Positions 1 through 22,225 of a DNA stretch of 64,000 nt are shown piece after piece. Made by a program: the position numbers and the translations under genes. Within the stretch, counting starts at the first letter, position 1. The number at the start of each line of letters is the position of its first letter. The notes below the pieces were generated by a model, which searched no databases, was not told the origin of the DNA, and saw only the letters and a list, made by a program, of their open reading frames with translations. This DNA comes from Paralichthys olivaceus (Eukaryota > Chordata > Actinopteri > Pleuronectiformes > Paralichthyidae): contig NC_091110.1 in assembly GCF_024713975.1 (NCBI RefSeq), forward strand, positions 20,093,501 to 20,157,500, written 5' to 3'.

Positions 1-1133
1 TTACCTGCACCTGCTCTACCTGGTGACGCCCTACGACATGATCGGCCAGTGCAAACCCGACTGGAGGATTTACTTCGGACAGGTGCGGAGTCGCTGTCGG
101 ACGCTGTGATGTCACCGTTGTTTGCTCATCTTTGTAAAACTCCGAGTTTTATCTTTCAGTTCACGCGGCTGTCAGAGGCCGAGCAGAAGATGTCCGCAGC
201 CGTCGGCGTGCCGGAGAGTTTCATAGCGAGAAAAGCTGCTGGACAGACGGTGAAAAACGTACGAGAGAGAAAAACCTCTCAGGTGATATTTTACAGTTGA
301 AGTGTTGGAGCTCATGTCGTCTTCTCTGTGGTCGTGTGTCAGAATGTGGACATGATGGTGGCGAGACGCTTGTATCTGGCTCTGGTGCTGAGTTCTCTAC
401 TGAGGGAAACCAACCTGTGGAGTGTGGCGGACAGGTTCCAGCTGAGCCGAGGCTTCGTTCAGACTCTGCTCAGCTCCTCGTCGGCGTTCTGCTCCTGCGT
501 CCTGCACTTCACGGAGGTACCGCCATCGTGTGACGTGTATCTGCAGCCGCTGCGCTCAGCTGTTGAACGTCAATAAATCAGTGTCTTCTTCTGTGTGAGA
601 TCAGGAGCTGGAGGAGTTTTGGCCGTTCAAAGCGTTGCTGACGGAGCTGACGCGGAGGCTGAGTTACTGTGTGAAGGCGGAGCTTATCCCTCTGATGGAG
701 GTGGTCGGAGTCATGGAGGTCAGTGAAGTAAACACGGTGCACCAACATATAAATAACGTTTAGTAATATCGTCACATACAGGTGGTTTACATGCATTTCT
801 TTCTCCTCTAGTCGCGAGCGAAGCAGCTGTACAACGCCGGCTACAAGACGCTGACTCACCTGGCGAACGCCGACCCCGCCTCTCTGTCCAAGACGATAGA
901 AAACCTCAACAAGAAACAGGCCAATCAGATCGTGGCCTCGGCTAAAGTGAGTTGGTCCTGGTGCCTCCACGTGAAGGTGTCAACATGTTCATCGACACGT
1001 GGTCAGGTGACGTGTGTCTGTGTTCCAGATGCTGCTGAATGAAAAGGCGGCGGCTCTTCAGGAGGAAGTGGACGACCTGCTGATGGCGCCGTTAGATCTG
1101 CCCGCTGATTTATCAACGGAGCAACTTGTCTGA
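1..1133 (+). CDS. helq: HELQ helicase (POLQ-like, Hel308 family), 3' end only
   Basis: Carboxy-terminal part of the ATP-dependent 3'-5' superfamily-2 DNA helicase HELQ, a nuclear protein acting at stalled forks and in double-strand-break repair. The gene enters from the left edge, so the helicase motor lies outside the window. Visible coding exons: 1-82 (partial), 160-258, 343-516, 605-718, 812-946 and 1029-1133, ending in TGA at 1131-1133, about 236 residues. Family-specific stretches include [13 protein letters not shown] at the left edge, [11 protein letters not shown] in exon 605-718, and [19 protein letters not shown] with ANADPASL in exon 812-946, which is the helix-hairpin-helix-like end of the protein. 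Splice junctions are in frame throughout. The first visible donor (GTGCGG at 83) is weak. The gene runs in the same direction as hpse, 0.5 kb away, an arrangement also found in other vertebrates. Identification is by recalled family similarity. Confidence 0.93.
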
Positions 1134-1645
1134 GTTTATTTATCACATATATATTTAAACATGTCTTTTATTCTGAACTGCTGCATTTCTGCTTTTTATT
1201 CTTTTATTGGTTTGAAATTCACATGATATTAAAATAATGTGCACGTCGTCATGAACAGTTAATTTATTGATGCAGAAGTTTTATGAACTTCATGATCATG
1301 AAGAGACGTCACAGTCAGAACCATCAGAACCGTTCAGTCTGTAAAACACGTTTCCTTTATTAAAAATCTTCAGAATCACGTGAGTGAACAGGTGAGATGA
1401 TGTTTTCAGTTTATGAACTTAATGTGAAAGATGAGCAGGGTTTATACTGCAGCCAGCCACCAGGGGGCGGTGGAGCTGTCAGGTCTTTCTGTATGGATTG
1501 AGTCAGGGGCCCCTGCAGTTCTCATTAAGGCCCCTGCAGGTGTCATGGCCGCCCCTGTGCCTCCACACTGTGACCAGTGTTCAGACAGAGAAAGTGCGCC
1601 CCCTGCAGGAGGAGCAGACAGTTCAGGAAGTGTCTCAGTGTGATC
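1134..1645. other. helq-hpse intergenic segment
   Basis: A short AT-rich stretch (about 1140-1430) that should hold the helq 3' UTR and polyadenylation site. ATTAAA-like words occur near 1228. It is followed by the 5' flank and 5' UTR of hpse. A piece of an interspersed fish repeat lies at about 1439-1500 and is listed separately. No other gene was seen. Confidence 0.5.
1439..1500 (+). repeat. Truncated copy of an interspersed fish repeat (family A)
   Basis: The words ACTGCAGCCAGCCACCAGGG and GGAGCTGTCA are shared with a longer copy at about 28685-28790. This short, non-coding element is widely dispersed in teleost DNA by my recollection. Here it lies just upstream of the hpse start and may be part of its promoter or 5' UTR. 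The exact limits are uncertain. Confidence 0.55.
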
Positions 1646-4600
1646 ATGAGTCTGCTCCTGCTCCTCTTCCTCCTCCGTCTCTCTGGCGGACTCCGCTTCA
1701 CCAGAGACCCGGGCCGGGTCCCCTCGGACCCGGGCTGGAACACAACCGGCTCCGGGTCTCAGCTCGTCACCGTCACCGCGGATTTAACCTCCATCATCCA
1801 CCGGGTCGACCCGAGGTTCCTGTCCGTCACCATCGACTCCAGCCTGGGGACAGAGGAGAGCTTCATGTACCTGCTGAGGTCAGGGGGGGGGGGGGGGGGA
1901 GTGTGTGAGAGAGAGAGTGTGTGAGAGAGAGAGAGAGAGTGTGTGTGTGAGAGAGAGAGAGAGAGTGTGTGTGTGAGAGAGAGAATGAGGGAGAGAGACT
2001 GTTTGTGTGTGTGTGTTTGTGTGTGAGAGAATGAGAGAGAGTGTGTGTGTGAGAGAGTGTGAGAGTGTGTGTGTGAGAGAGAGAATGAGGGAGAGAGACT
2101 GTGTGTGTGTGTGTGTGTGTGTGTGAGAGAATGAGAGAGAGTGTGTGTGTGAGAGAATGAGAGAGAGTGTGTGTGTGAGAGAATGAGAGAGAGTGTGTGT
2201 GTGAGAGAGTGTGAGAGTGTGTGTTTTTGTGTGTGAGTTTTTGTCTTTGTGTTGTGCGTGTGTGTGTGTGTGTCTTTGTGTTGTGTGTGTGTGTGTCTTT
2301 GTGTTGTGTGTGTGTGTGTGTGTTTGTCTTTGTGTTGTGTGTGTGTGTGTCTTTGTGTTGTGTGTGTGTGTGTGTGTTTGTCTTTGTGTTGTGTGTGTGT
2401 GTTTTTGTGTGTGTGTGTGTGTGTGTGTCTTTGTGTTGTGTGTGTGTGTGTGTCTTTGTGTTGTGTGTGTGTGTGTGTGTGTGTGTGTCTTTGTGTTGTG
2501 TTGTGTGTGTGTGTGTCTTTGTGTTGTGTGTGTGTGTCTTTGTGTTGTGTTGTGTGTGTGTGTGTCTTTGTGTTGTGTGTGTGTTTGTCTTTGTGTTGTG
2601 TGTGTGTGTTAATCTATGTTTTGCTTCAAACAACTTTTATTTTCATTTCTAAAAATCATCAAAACTCAAAAACCCTCTGGTTTCATCTGAATCCGTTTGA
2701 TGAGCTCATGTTTTGTGTTCAGCTCTCAGAAGATCAGGACGTTGACCAAAGCTCTGACTCCATCGTTCCTGAGGTTCGGTGGAACGAGACAAGACTTCAT
2801 GGTTTTCACTCCTCAGAGGAAACATCTGGAAACATCAGGCGTCGCTGCAGGTGACGTTCAGAGCTCCTCCCTCCGCTCGGCTTCTTAAGGAAATAAAAAA
2901 TATGAACAATCAGAAACAACAGGAAGTCTTTTCTTTGCTCTCCGGTGACACCTAGTGGCCGGATGCATGATATTTTCATCTTATCAGTATGTTACTTTCT
3001 TTTGAACACGATATCTCAAGATGAGTCTGAGGGAGTCTCTGCAGATCTTACACAAACGTTCATTTAGACTCACAGATGAGCTGATCAGATTTGGATGGTT
3101 AAAGGTCAGAGGTCACAGTGAAGGAAGGAAGCGTGTGAACCAACGTCCTCTCTGCTCTCGTCAGCTCCGTCCTGTGATGAAGTGGCGTTGCCGTCGTGGT
3201 TGGAGGACAGACTGAAGAAGGAGTGGACGACGCAGCAGCTGATCCTGATGAGAGAAGACGCTCAGAGGAAGTACAGGAAGGTCAAGTTCACAGGTATGAG
3301 CACGTAAACATGTGAACACGTGAACATGTGAACACGTGACGCGCCGACTGACCCTCTTCCTGTGACAGAGCTGACCGTGGACCTGCTGAACTCATTCTCC
3401 AGCTGTTCGGGGACGGATCTGATCTTCGGGCTGAACGCTCTCCTCAGAACAGACGACAACAGCTGGAACAGCAGCAACGCTCGCTCCCTGCTGCAGTACT
3501 GCGAGTCCAGACGCTACGCCGTGTCCTGGGAGCTGGGAAACGGTTCGACGACACGCCAGCTGACGCGCAGCTTCATGTCACGTCTCCACACTGAGGTCGG
3601 AGTTTGACATCTGTCGTGGGTTTTTTCCTCAGAACCCAACAGTTTCGTGAAGAAGGCCGGGATCCGAGTGGACGGACATCAGCTCGGAAAGGACTTCACC
3701 CGTCTCCGAGAGATGATGTCAGAGTCCAAATTTTACCATGGCGCCGGGCTGTACGGGCCGGACGTGGGCCAACCGCGAGACCACAGGATCGACATCCTGG
3801 AGGGGTGAGAGGTCACGCTTACATGGAAACAATAATCTGATATGAACCAGATTTCCTGTTTAACCAGATCTCCTCATGTTCACACACACACGTACATACT
3901 TATACACACATGTACATAATTGTACACACATGTACATACTTATACACACATGTACATACTTATACACACATGTACATACTTATACACACATGTATATACT
4001 TATACACACATATAATTACATATGTACTGTATTTGTATTGGTGTGCAGCAGAGAACAGTCTCAGCGGCCGAGGACGGAGCCGACGTTCTGTGATTAGATT
4101 AGCGTCATGTGAGCTGCACACTTCATCTCATTTGGTCCAGAACGTTTGAACTCTGGTTTTTCCGTCGCTCGGACGCTCGCTGCGCTCGTTCACGTGGATC
4201 ATTCTCCTCCAAGTCTCCATCGAGTTCACGACACAGTGATTTCTGTCCTGTAGGTTCCTGCAGAGCGGAGCGGACGCCATCGACGCCTGTACCTGGCACC
4301 AGTGAGTTCAGCCGTCTCACCCTGTGATGTTTGCACGATGACCATAAAGTTCTTACATTAACACAACTCGTGACTTCACGCTGAGTCACTTCTTTAAACA
4401 TGATGCAGGTAGAAACATTAAGCAGCGTTAACTCGTCCCCCCGTCTCTCAGTTACTATGTGAACGGCAGAGACACGTCCCTGGAGGATTTTCTGGATCCA
4501 GAGATTCTCGACTCTCTGACGTTAAAGGCCAAAGAAGTTCTGAGGGTAAAGACAGTGGACACGTCACAGAGACACTTTGACACGTGTATGCAGATGTTGA

Positions 4601-6306
4601 CATGTGTCCTCTGTTCAGAGAGTAAAGACGGCGTCCCCGGGGAAGGCGGTTTGGCTCGGAGAGACGAGCTCGGCGTACGGAGGAGGAGCTGTGGGTCTGT
4701 CTGACGCGTTCGTCGCAGGATTCATGTGAGAAAAAACCCAAAACGTTCTATTAGAGCTGAGATCAGAACAACGTGTTCATGCACCCGCGTCATGTACAGG
4801 ACTCTAATGAACGTAAAGCTAGCGCACTGATTACCCAGCAGCCCCTGGTCTCATGATAAACATTACCCCCCCCCCACACACACACACACACACACACAGT
4901 GTTACAGTGAGAGTGTGCCCCCTGCAGGTGGCTGGACAAACTGGGCCTGGCAGCCACTCTGGGCCTGGACGTGGTGATGAGGCAGGTGCTCATTGGTTCT
5001 GGAAGCTACCACCTGGTCGACGACAACCTGGACCCACTTCCTGTAAGACCTTCTTCTTCACTGCTTCTCTAAATGTCTGCTGCAGCAGGACGTGTCTCAT
5101 CGTCCCAGTGAGTTAGATGAACCGATTAGTTAACAATCGTAAATGAACGTAGACTGAACGTCCATGTTGGTCGGGACGATAAAGACAAAGCTAAACCCAG
5201 AGCAGGGGCGGTCACTTCCTGACCAATCACAACAGAGCGGACCAGCTGTCCAATCAGAGCACACTGGGCTTTATCAGGAGGGGGGGTCTTAAAGAGACAG
5301 GAGCTAAAACCAAGAGTTTGAGACAGAGGCTGAAGAGAGGAGCTGCAGCGATGGACAGTCTGAGGACACAGATTCTGAACATTAGAGCGTGAATATTTCT
5401 CTCATAACTACTTCCTGTGAGAGTGAACAGAGTTGCTGCTGACCTCACGTGTCGTCTCTCAGGACTACTGGTTGTCTCTTCTCTACAAGAGACTCGTGGG
5501 ACCGGAGGTTCTGAAGATTGAGGCGGTTTCTGCTCTCGGCCGCAGCAAAAGAGTGAGAGTGTATCTGCACTGCTCCAACACAAAGAGGTTCTCTCTCAAC
5601 ATCACCCTGTTTTCTTCTGATGTAACTTCCTGTAATAACCCCGCCCCGCTCTGTCCGTGTCCGCAGCTACAGCAGCGGAGCGCTCACGTTGATGTCCATG
5701 AACCTGAGTAAGAAACCAGCCCAGATCTCGGCTCCTGCGCTCGTCTCCTCGGGCACAGTGGAGGCTTTTGTCCTGCAGGCCGACCGGCCGGGGGAGGAGG
5801 GGCTCTACTCCAGGTGCCTCCGTCAATGTGCCCATTTATCCCTGAGGACTCAGCTCCTCAAGTCACGAGGAGACTCACACTGTGTCACTTAGTTTCAGTG
5901 TTAGAGGAGTTTACAGATTCCTCAGGAGCTTCATTAAAGGAGCAGTCCACCGGATCTAAACACACAGTCACTGCTGCTGCTTCCATCTCATCATAGAAGT
6001 GGAATCAGTGAATGTATCTTAATATTTTGAGGATTTAAATTCGTCTCTGTAGAGTCAGGATATGTGTTTTAGACTAATTGATTAATTGATGAATCAATAA
6101 TGAAAATCTGTCTTTTAATTTTTTGAAGGTCTGTGAAACTGAACGGAGACGTGCTGGAGATGGTGGACGATAAAACTCTCCCCGACCTCAAGGGAGTACG
6201 TCTTCCTCCGGCTGATCACCTGCAGCTTCCTGCGTACTCTCTGGCCTTCTTCGTCTTCACAGACGCTCGAGCCGCCGCCTGTCACGACCACAGACACCTC
6301 CGATGA
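1646..6306 (+). CDS. hpse: Heparanase (endo-beta-glucuronidase)
   Basis: Secreted/lysosomal GH79 enzyme that cleaves heparan sulfate chains. Coding exons: 1646-1878, 2723-2850, 3165-3293, 3369-3542, 3633-3804, 4254-4301, 4452-4545, 4619-4725, 4928-5042, 5463-5587, 5667-5813 and 6129-6306; 549 aa against 543 in human. The 1646 ATG was chosen because it opens directly on a signal peptide ([15 protein letters not shown]). Both catalytic glutamates are present. The proton donor (E222, in WELGN-EPNSF) has its codon split by an intron, and the nucleophile is E341 in [22 protein letters not shown] and the C-terminal beta-sandwich ([10 protein letters not shown]) are also typical. The human pro-enzyme linker corresponds roughly to exons 2723-2850 and 3165-3293. 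NTT and NSS are possible N-glycosylation sites. Donors GTTCGA (3543) and GTTCTC (5588) are weak but required by frame. Intron 1 is almost entirely simple repeat. Confidence 0.96.
1883..2612. repeat. Compound G17 / (GA)n / (GT)n microsatellite filling hpse intron 1
   Basis: A run of 17 G starts 4 bp after the exon 1 donor. It is followed by about 320 bp of GAGA/GTGT mixture and then about 390 bp of GT repeats interrupted by TTTGTCTTTGTGTTGTG. Long open frames on both strands here (for example 1863-2633 on the minus strand) are repeat artefacts. The tract takes up most of intron 1 (1879-2722). Confidence 0.95.
2975..3128 (+). repeat. Interspersed fish repeat (family B), copy 1
   Basis: GAACACGATATCTCAAGA begins a block of about 120 bp with the recurring words ACACAAACGTTCATTTAGACTC, GATGAGCTGATCAGATTTGG and AAAGGTCAGAGGTCACAGTG. 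A diverged second copy lies at about 12966-13085 and a reversed tail at about 28060-28096. Located in hpse intron 2. I recall this element as common in teleost genomic DNA but cannot name its class. Confidence 0.6.
3886..4012 (+). repeat. 20-bp minisatellite in an hpse intron
   Basis: About six imperfect copies of a 20-bp unit, GTACATACTTATACACACAT, with single-base variants at the ends. Confidence 0.9.
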
Positions 6307-6416
6307 CGCCGTGGACAAAGAGACGTCTGTAGACAGAGCTGATCGTCTCTGGACTGAACAGACTTAAACTCAGGTGACGACTTTGAAACGAGGAACTACT
6401 TTCAAAACAAGTTTCT

Positions 6417-6532
6417 AATAAAGTGTTTTTCTAATTCTGTTCACAAAGTGGTGACGTGTTGTAAATAAAGATGGACAACGTGACTTCTGTGAATTACAGA
6501 TCGAGGTTTCCTTCAGTTTTTCTTTCTTTATT
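6417..6532. terminator. Convergent polyadenylation signals of hpse (+) and myl5 (-)
   Basis: Plus-strand AATAAA occurs at 6417-6422 and 6464-6469 downstream of the hpse stop. A minus-strand AATAAA (TTTATT at 6527-6532) lies downstream of the myl5 stop at 6599. Cleavage 15-30 nt past each signal would leave the two 3' ends nearly touching. Confidence 0.6.
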
Positions 6533-6598
6533 TTCATCATTTCATCACAAAGTCTGGAAGCTTCAACGCATCACAACCAAACAGCAGCAGAGACGTTT

Positions 6599-8293
6599 TC
6601 ATTCCTCCTGCTCCTCCCCGTGTGTGATGATGTAACACAGAGATTTGTAATCCAAGTTTCCTGCTGTGTCGATATTTGACGACTGAAACATCTGCTTCAC
6701 CTGAAACGACACACGTTGACAGACGGGTTGTAAGAAACGTAATTTAACTTAAACGTAATAATGTGAAGTGATGAAATCCTTCGATAGACTCATGACGTCA
6801 TCAGAAACCTTCTCTACCTCCTCAGATGAAAACTTGTCGGCCTGTGTCATCAGCAAATTCTGTAATCTGTTCAAATGAAACAGGACACTTAGATTTGTTC
6901 AAACAGCAGAGAGACGTTCGTAAGAGCTGACGACTCACTCGTCCGTGTGAACGAAGCCTTTGGCGTCAGGGTCAAACATTTTGAAAGCGTTTAAGATGGC
7001 GTCCTCAGGGTCAGTGCCTGAAAACACAGAAAACCTTCCGTCAGTTCATGACCTCTGACCCCTCGTCAGCTCCAGTCTCAAAATAAAAACACTATTAGAA
7101 GATTAAACCTCGGAGGAAATATGATTTTCTCACCGTGCAACTTTTCTCCAAACAGGTTGAGGAACATGGTGAAGTTGATGGGACCAGTGGCTTCTCTCAA
7201 CATGTCCTCCACCTCATTGTCCTTCACGTTGAGTTTACCTGAAACACACACACACACACACCTCAGAGATGAATCTGTGTGACGGAGCAGGAAGAATCTG
7301 ATCATGTGTCGGTTTAGCATCGGAGCTACGAACCCAGAGACGCGTACGTGTCCTTCAGATCCTCTTTGTCGATGAATCCGTCTCGGTTCTGATCGATCAG
7401 TGTGAACGCCTGAATCACAAACGTAAAAAATATAAGAACATGTTTCAAATAATAAGTTAAACCTCACGAACGGGACTTTACCTCTTTAAACTCTTGGATC
7501 TGAGTTTGTTCGAACATGGAGAACACGTTGGACGAGGCCCTCTGAGCTCGTTTGGCGCCTCCTTCCTTCTTCTTTGTCTTTCTACTCGCCTGATGACACA
7601 AAAACTCACGTTAGAAACTCACTGAAACTGTCGTTACTGTTAAAAACCGTCCAGAGAAAAGAAACGTTTTCACTTCATAGAATGGAACAAATTCAGTTTT
7701 GGTTTATAAAGATATTTCACCATAGTTGACCTGATAAAACTCCTTTAATATTCACTGATACCTTCATATTTATAATACATGTTACTTCAGTGTTATTTTA
7801 TTATAATACATTCCATGAAATTCCATTCCATTAATAATGATCACACTTTTATCAACAAGAAGAATTTTCACTTTTTCACAACAATTTATTATAAATAGTC
7901 TTTTCTGATTGTGGAGGATTAAATCTGAATATTCTATCTGTATTTTCAAATGAGCTTGTTAGGATTTATTGTGTTTACAGAAATACACAGTGTGCTTATT
8001 AATATAAATAAAATCTATTACACATGTTTAGCACATGACAATGTTAATAAATAGCTGATTTACATTTAATCTTTCAGTAAAAACACTTTAAATTATAAAA
8101 AATATGAATTAGATTCACACATTGTCAACACAAGACCATCAAACATTATGACATTTCATTCATTCTTTGTATTTTTAATCCAGTAAATGTTCGTCTTGGT
8201 TAATTTTGTTTAAACTTTGATCTCCAAGTTTAAATATTTGATTAAAACTGAACTCAACATTTAAAATAAAAACTTGATGTGAGTACGTACCAT
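6599..8293 (-). CDS. myl5: Myosin regulatory light chain, MYL5 type
   Basis: Two-lobed EF-hand protein that binds the IQ motif of a myosin heavy chain and stiffens its lever arm. Coding exons in transcript order: 8293-8291 (ATG only), 7589-7482, 7409-7334, 7238-7134, 7017-6939, 6866-6818 and 6700-6599; 173 aa. The first coding exon carries only the start codon, as in other MYL2/MYL7-type genes. The N-terminus [12 protein letters not shown] matches mammalian MYL5 rather than MYL2 or MYL7. Ser20/Ser21 in QRASSNVF is the expected light-chain-kinase site. The first EF-hand loop (residues 43-54, [12 protein letters not shown]) is intact and should bind Ca/Mg, while later loops are degenerate as is usual for the family. 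The exon at 6866 starts after ACAG; a second AG 6 nt downstream would give a frameshift. A closely related paralogue (myl10 or myl7 type) is the main alternative. Confidence 0.88.
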
Positions 8294-8315
8294 CTCTGCT
8301 CCTCTTCGTCTCTGT

Positions 8316-8358
8316 GATGCCGGCGGTGCAGTGAGCAGAGATTTAAATAGAGCAGCTG
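8316..8358 (-). promoter_or_regulatory. myl5 core promoter: TATA-like box and E-box
   Basis: Reading the minus strand, TATTTAAAT (8349-8341) lies about 50 bp upstream of the ATG. It is preceded by a CAGCTG E-box (8353-8358), the core recognised by myogenic bHLH factors. Transcription would start near 8315, giving a 5' UTR of about 20-25 nt. This is compatible with a muscle-type promoter but is inferred only from motifs. Confidence 0.5.
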
Positions 8359-8740
8359 TCGGGGGTCGACCACAGGGACGGTGATGATGGTCTGAGTGAG
8401 GGGGGGTCCTCAGGGGCCCCTCCAGCCTCGCACTCTTCCCCTTACATGGTCACCAAGTTCTGTAAAACGCTGGTTCTCCTGAGGCTCGGCAACTGCTGCT
8501 GCTGATCAAAACCTTTTACAGTGATTCTATTTACAGTGAGAAGACGGACGGAGGACGGAGGAGAAGATCCTCATCTCTTTATTCTTATCGAACGTAGAGA
8601 AGATCAAACACGGATCAGGTCGTCACCGAGTCACAAAGATAAGAGACGACGATGATGTGAAAAAACCCACACAGTTCCAAACTGTCACAACACGTTAAAA
8701 TCTCACAGTCAGAGTGTTTCCAGACATGAAATGAAGTTCA

Positions 8741-8870
8741 GACATGTTCCTGACATGTTCCTGACATGTTCCTGACATGTTCCTGACATGTGAGAAACAT
8801 GTTCCTGACATGTTCCTGACATGTTAGAAACATGTTCCTGACATGTTCCTGACATGTTCCATCATAGTGC
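8741..8870. repeat. 11-bp minisatellite with p53-half-site-like units
   Basis: About ten copies of ACATGTTCCTG, twice interrupted by GAGAAACATG-type spacers. AAACATGTTC at 8795-8804 and 8828-8837 fits the p53 half-site pattern RRRCWWGYYY exactly. The ordinary units (TGACATGTTC) differ by one base. Confidence 0.85.
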
Positions 8871-9000
8871 TGAGGAGATCCTGAGTGAAGTTTCATTTGT
8901 AATGTAGTGACAGAGTTTATTCAACATGTATCTTACTTTGATTTTCAAACTTTAACTACACCGAGAGCTTTTATTGTGATACTCTACATGAAGCTGATAG

Positions 9001-9312
9001 TTATGTATGTACTGATGTACTTGTACTGATGTACTTGTGTACTGATGTACTTGTACTGATGTACTTGTGTACTTGTACTTGTGTACTTGTACTGATGTAC
9101 TTGTGTACTTGTACTGATGTACTTGTGTACTTGTACTGATGTACTTGTGTACTGATGTACTTGTGTACTTGTACTTGTGTACTTGTACTTGTGTACTTGT
9201 ACTCCAGATAAACTCTTCTGATGTACTTGTGTACTGATGTACTTGTACTCCAGATAGACTCTTCTGATGAACTTGTGTACTTGTACTGATGTACTTGTGT
9301 ACTTGTACTCCA
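9001..9312. repeat. GTACTTGTACTGAT minisatellite
   Basis: Irregular tandem array of the words TGTACTTG and TACTGATG, mixed in blocks of roughly 6-24 bp. It includes two copies of ACTCCAGATA-GACTCTTCTGATG near 9202 and 9246. Confidence 0.9.
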
Positions 9313-10183
9313 GATGTACTCTCTCAGAGTCCGGTGTAATAACAGATGAATCATTAACGACATTAAATCTTAATATCACCAGACAAGTGTTTTGTGCTGA
9401 GTACCCGGATGTGACCCTTCAGTGTTCTGATGCCTGCTCTGTGTCACATGTTCCCTAGTTTCAGATCTGACACTGACATGCTCACTCCTCACGGTGAGCG
9501 GGCCGGATGCGGGTCGGGTGACCGTGTGACGGCGTGACGGCGGTTCGAGTCCGGACCGGAACCGTTCTGAGCGAACAGGCTCCTCAGGTCGGTCGCAGTG
9601 TTTCAGTTTCCCCGCGGTCCGTGAACGCGTCGCATTAGCAGCGCATTAATACTACACTACCCACAAGCCCCCCCGCGCCGAGCCGAGCTGGAGGAAATCC
9701 GCTGCGGGATTATTTCTAATCCGACGCGTCTGGACGAGGAACCGGATCACGACCGGAGGAAGCAGCTCGATCCCGCGGCCTGTGCAGACGCAGCTGCTCC
9801 TTCTGTACCGGGCTAAAGTTGGGATGATCCGCGGCTCCGCTCGCTGCTGCCGCGGCCACTGATCGGCGCTGCTCGGGCCGTTTCCTGGAGCCATCCGTCC
9901 TCTGACAGCGGCTCGGTACCACCGCACCTCGGGGGCAGAGAGGGGACCCGGACCCGCCGCGACTCTGAACACGGCTCCACCTGCTCCGCCGCCGCGTTTA
10001 GCTCCAGCCTGGCTCGGTTCGGCTCGGCTCGGCTCCGGTGTCCTGTCCGCGGACTGAAGCGCTGCTGCAGCTCGCTCTCTGCTAGCTAGCGCGGCTAGCT
10101 CGCTCCAGCTAGCTAGCTGGTGAGGAATTTCTCAAGTTTAGTCCGGAACAGAGTGACCATCCGGCGGCTCATCGGGAGGGAGC

Positions 10184-20817
<10,634 letters not shown>

Positions 20818-21094
20818 GTCCTCCTTCACCTCCCCTCTCCTTCCTCCTCCCCTCTCCTCACCCCTCCTCTCGCTTCTCCTTTCAGAGCAGGAGACAAGGC
20901 AGTTCAGTCCGAGCGAACGTCACCGCGCTTAATTTATTTCATCCATTAAATATCATAGATTCAGACTGAACGGGATAAAATCTCATTGCACTTGGACAAA
21001 TCGCTGCCGTGTTCCATCTGGAGCCTGCGATTTTTTTTATCTTGATTATTTTTCATTTTGTGGAGGAAGTGACGCTCATTGAAACGCTGTGTTT

Positions 21095-21137
<43 letters not shown>

Positions 21138-21148
21138 AACACACACAT

Positions 21149-21181
<33 letters not shown>

Positions 21182-22064
21182 CAGCTCCATCCTTTCTTAT
21201 GCCAATGATAGTGTGACTGAGCTCTGACGAGCGAGTATTGACATTTATATTATATCTGTACATTTTAATTGTTCCCTCTTTTCAATGTGATGGTTTTTTT
21301 TTTACAACCTATTGATTAAGAATTAATTATTCAGAGCGGGGGAGGAGGGGTGAGGGACGAGGGGTGAGGGACGAGGGAGGAGGGGTGAGGGAGGAGGGGG
21401 TGAGGATTTAAAGGGTAATTTCGCTTTATTGCAACTAAAGTCTTGATGAAGTTCATTGGAAACTGTTGGAATCTGAACTCAAGGTCAACTTACCCGCTTC
21501 TGTCTCGTGTTGTCGTGGTAACAACCTTGAGTAAGGACTCTTTACTTTCGTAAATGGCGCGTGACCTCTGACCTGCGGGACGACAGGTTTGTGATTTCCT
21601 GCTCGTAAAAACACAACCGATGCGATTATGAATAGCTATGACATCACAGATCATTATTAGTATTATTATGTATAATCCTTTTCACAATAAAAGGACGTTT
21701 TTACTGTGAAAACTAAAGAAATCAAATCTTCAGATGCGCGGCTGCGTGTTCGTCCCGACAGTCACAGTTTTCCTGTTCGGTTTAGATCCGTGGTTCCAAA
21801 CCTTTTTGTGTTTGTGACGCCTGAACAGGAAGTGATGTCTGAGCAAAGGTTCAAAAAGAATCATGCTAGTTTAGTTTTTTGTCATTTCCTCCTCCAGTGA
21901 TCACGTCGTGGTCCACGCGTCCTTTAATTCGGTTCAATTAGAGTCAGTTTTTTTTTTTTCTCTCTGAACGGAGCCGTCGCACCAAATCTACGCACAAACG
22001 GAGAACGTGAGCTCAGTTCAGTCAGGAGCGAGTTCTGCAGCTGTGACCTTGTCGGTGCTTCATA

Positions 22065-22225
22065 CATGAAGGAGCCACTGATCCTGAACGTTCTCACTCT
22101 ACATCACGTGTCGTGCGTTTCCTGTGAGTGTTGGTTTGACTCCACGGCGAAAGTAAAGGAAGTTCCAAATATGGTCAGGGGTGGGCGTGGTTTGGTCTCC
22201 TGTCAGTTGTCTACGTAATTCAGCA
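22065..22225 (+). repeat. Unclassified interspersed repeat (family C), copy 1
   Basis: Shares GGAGCCAC, CTACATC, GTTTCCTGTG, ATGGTCAGGGGTGGGCGTGG and TTCAGCAC, in the same order, with the block at about 23755-23945. Repeated in-order words imply an old dispersed element. No terminal repeats or coding capacity were seen. Confidence 0.55.

Larger units (their letters stand above)
8359..9480. other. Intergenic spacer between divergent myl5 and ppp3cc
   Basis: About 1.1 kb between two divergently transcribed genes. It holds two minisatellites (8741-8870 and 9001-9312, listed separately). No exon or RNA gene was recognised. The open frames on the minus strand at 8984-9379 are made of the minisatellite. 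Confidence 0.6.

Noticed and set aside
1577-1648. Upstream in-frame ATG of hpse
   Set aside because: It would bury the signal peptide behind a basic 23-residue leader. The 1646 ATG directly precedes the hydrophobic segment.
1863-2854. Long open frames of repeated Cys-Val or Thr-His on both strands
   Set aside because: They translate the GA/GT microsatellite in hpse intron 1.
6855-6860. Second acceptor (TTACAG) in the myl5 penultimate coding exon
   Set aside because: Its use leads to an early stop. The upstream AACAG restores the conserved [14 protein letters not shown].
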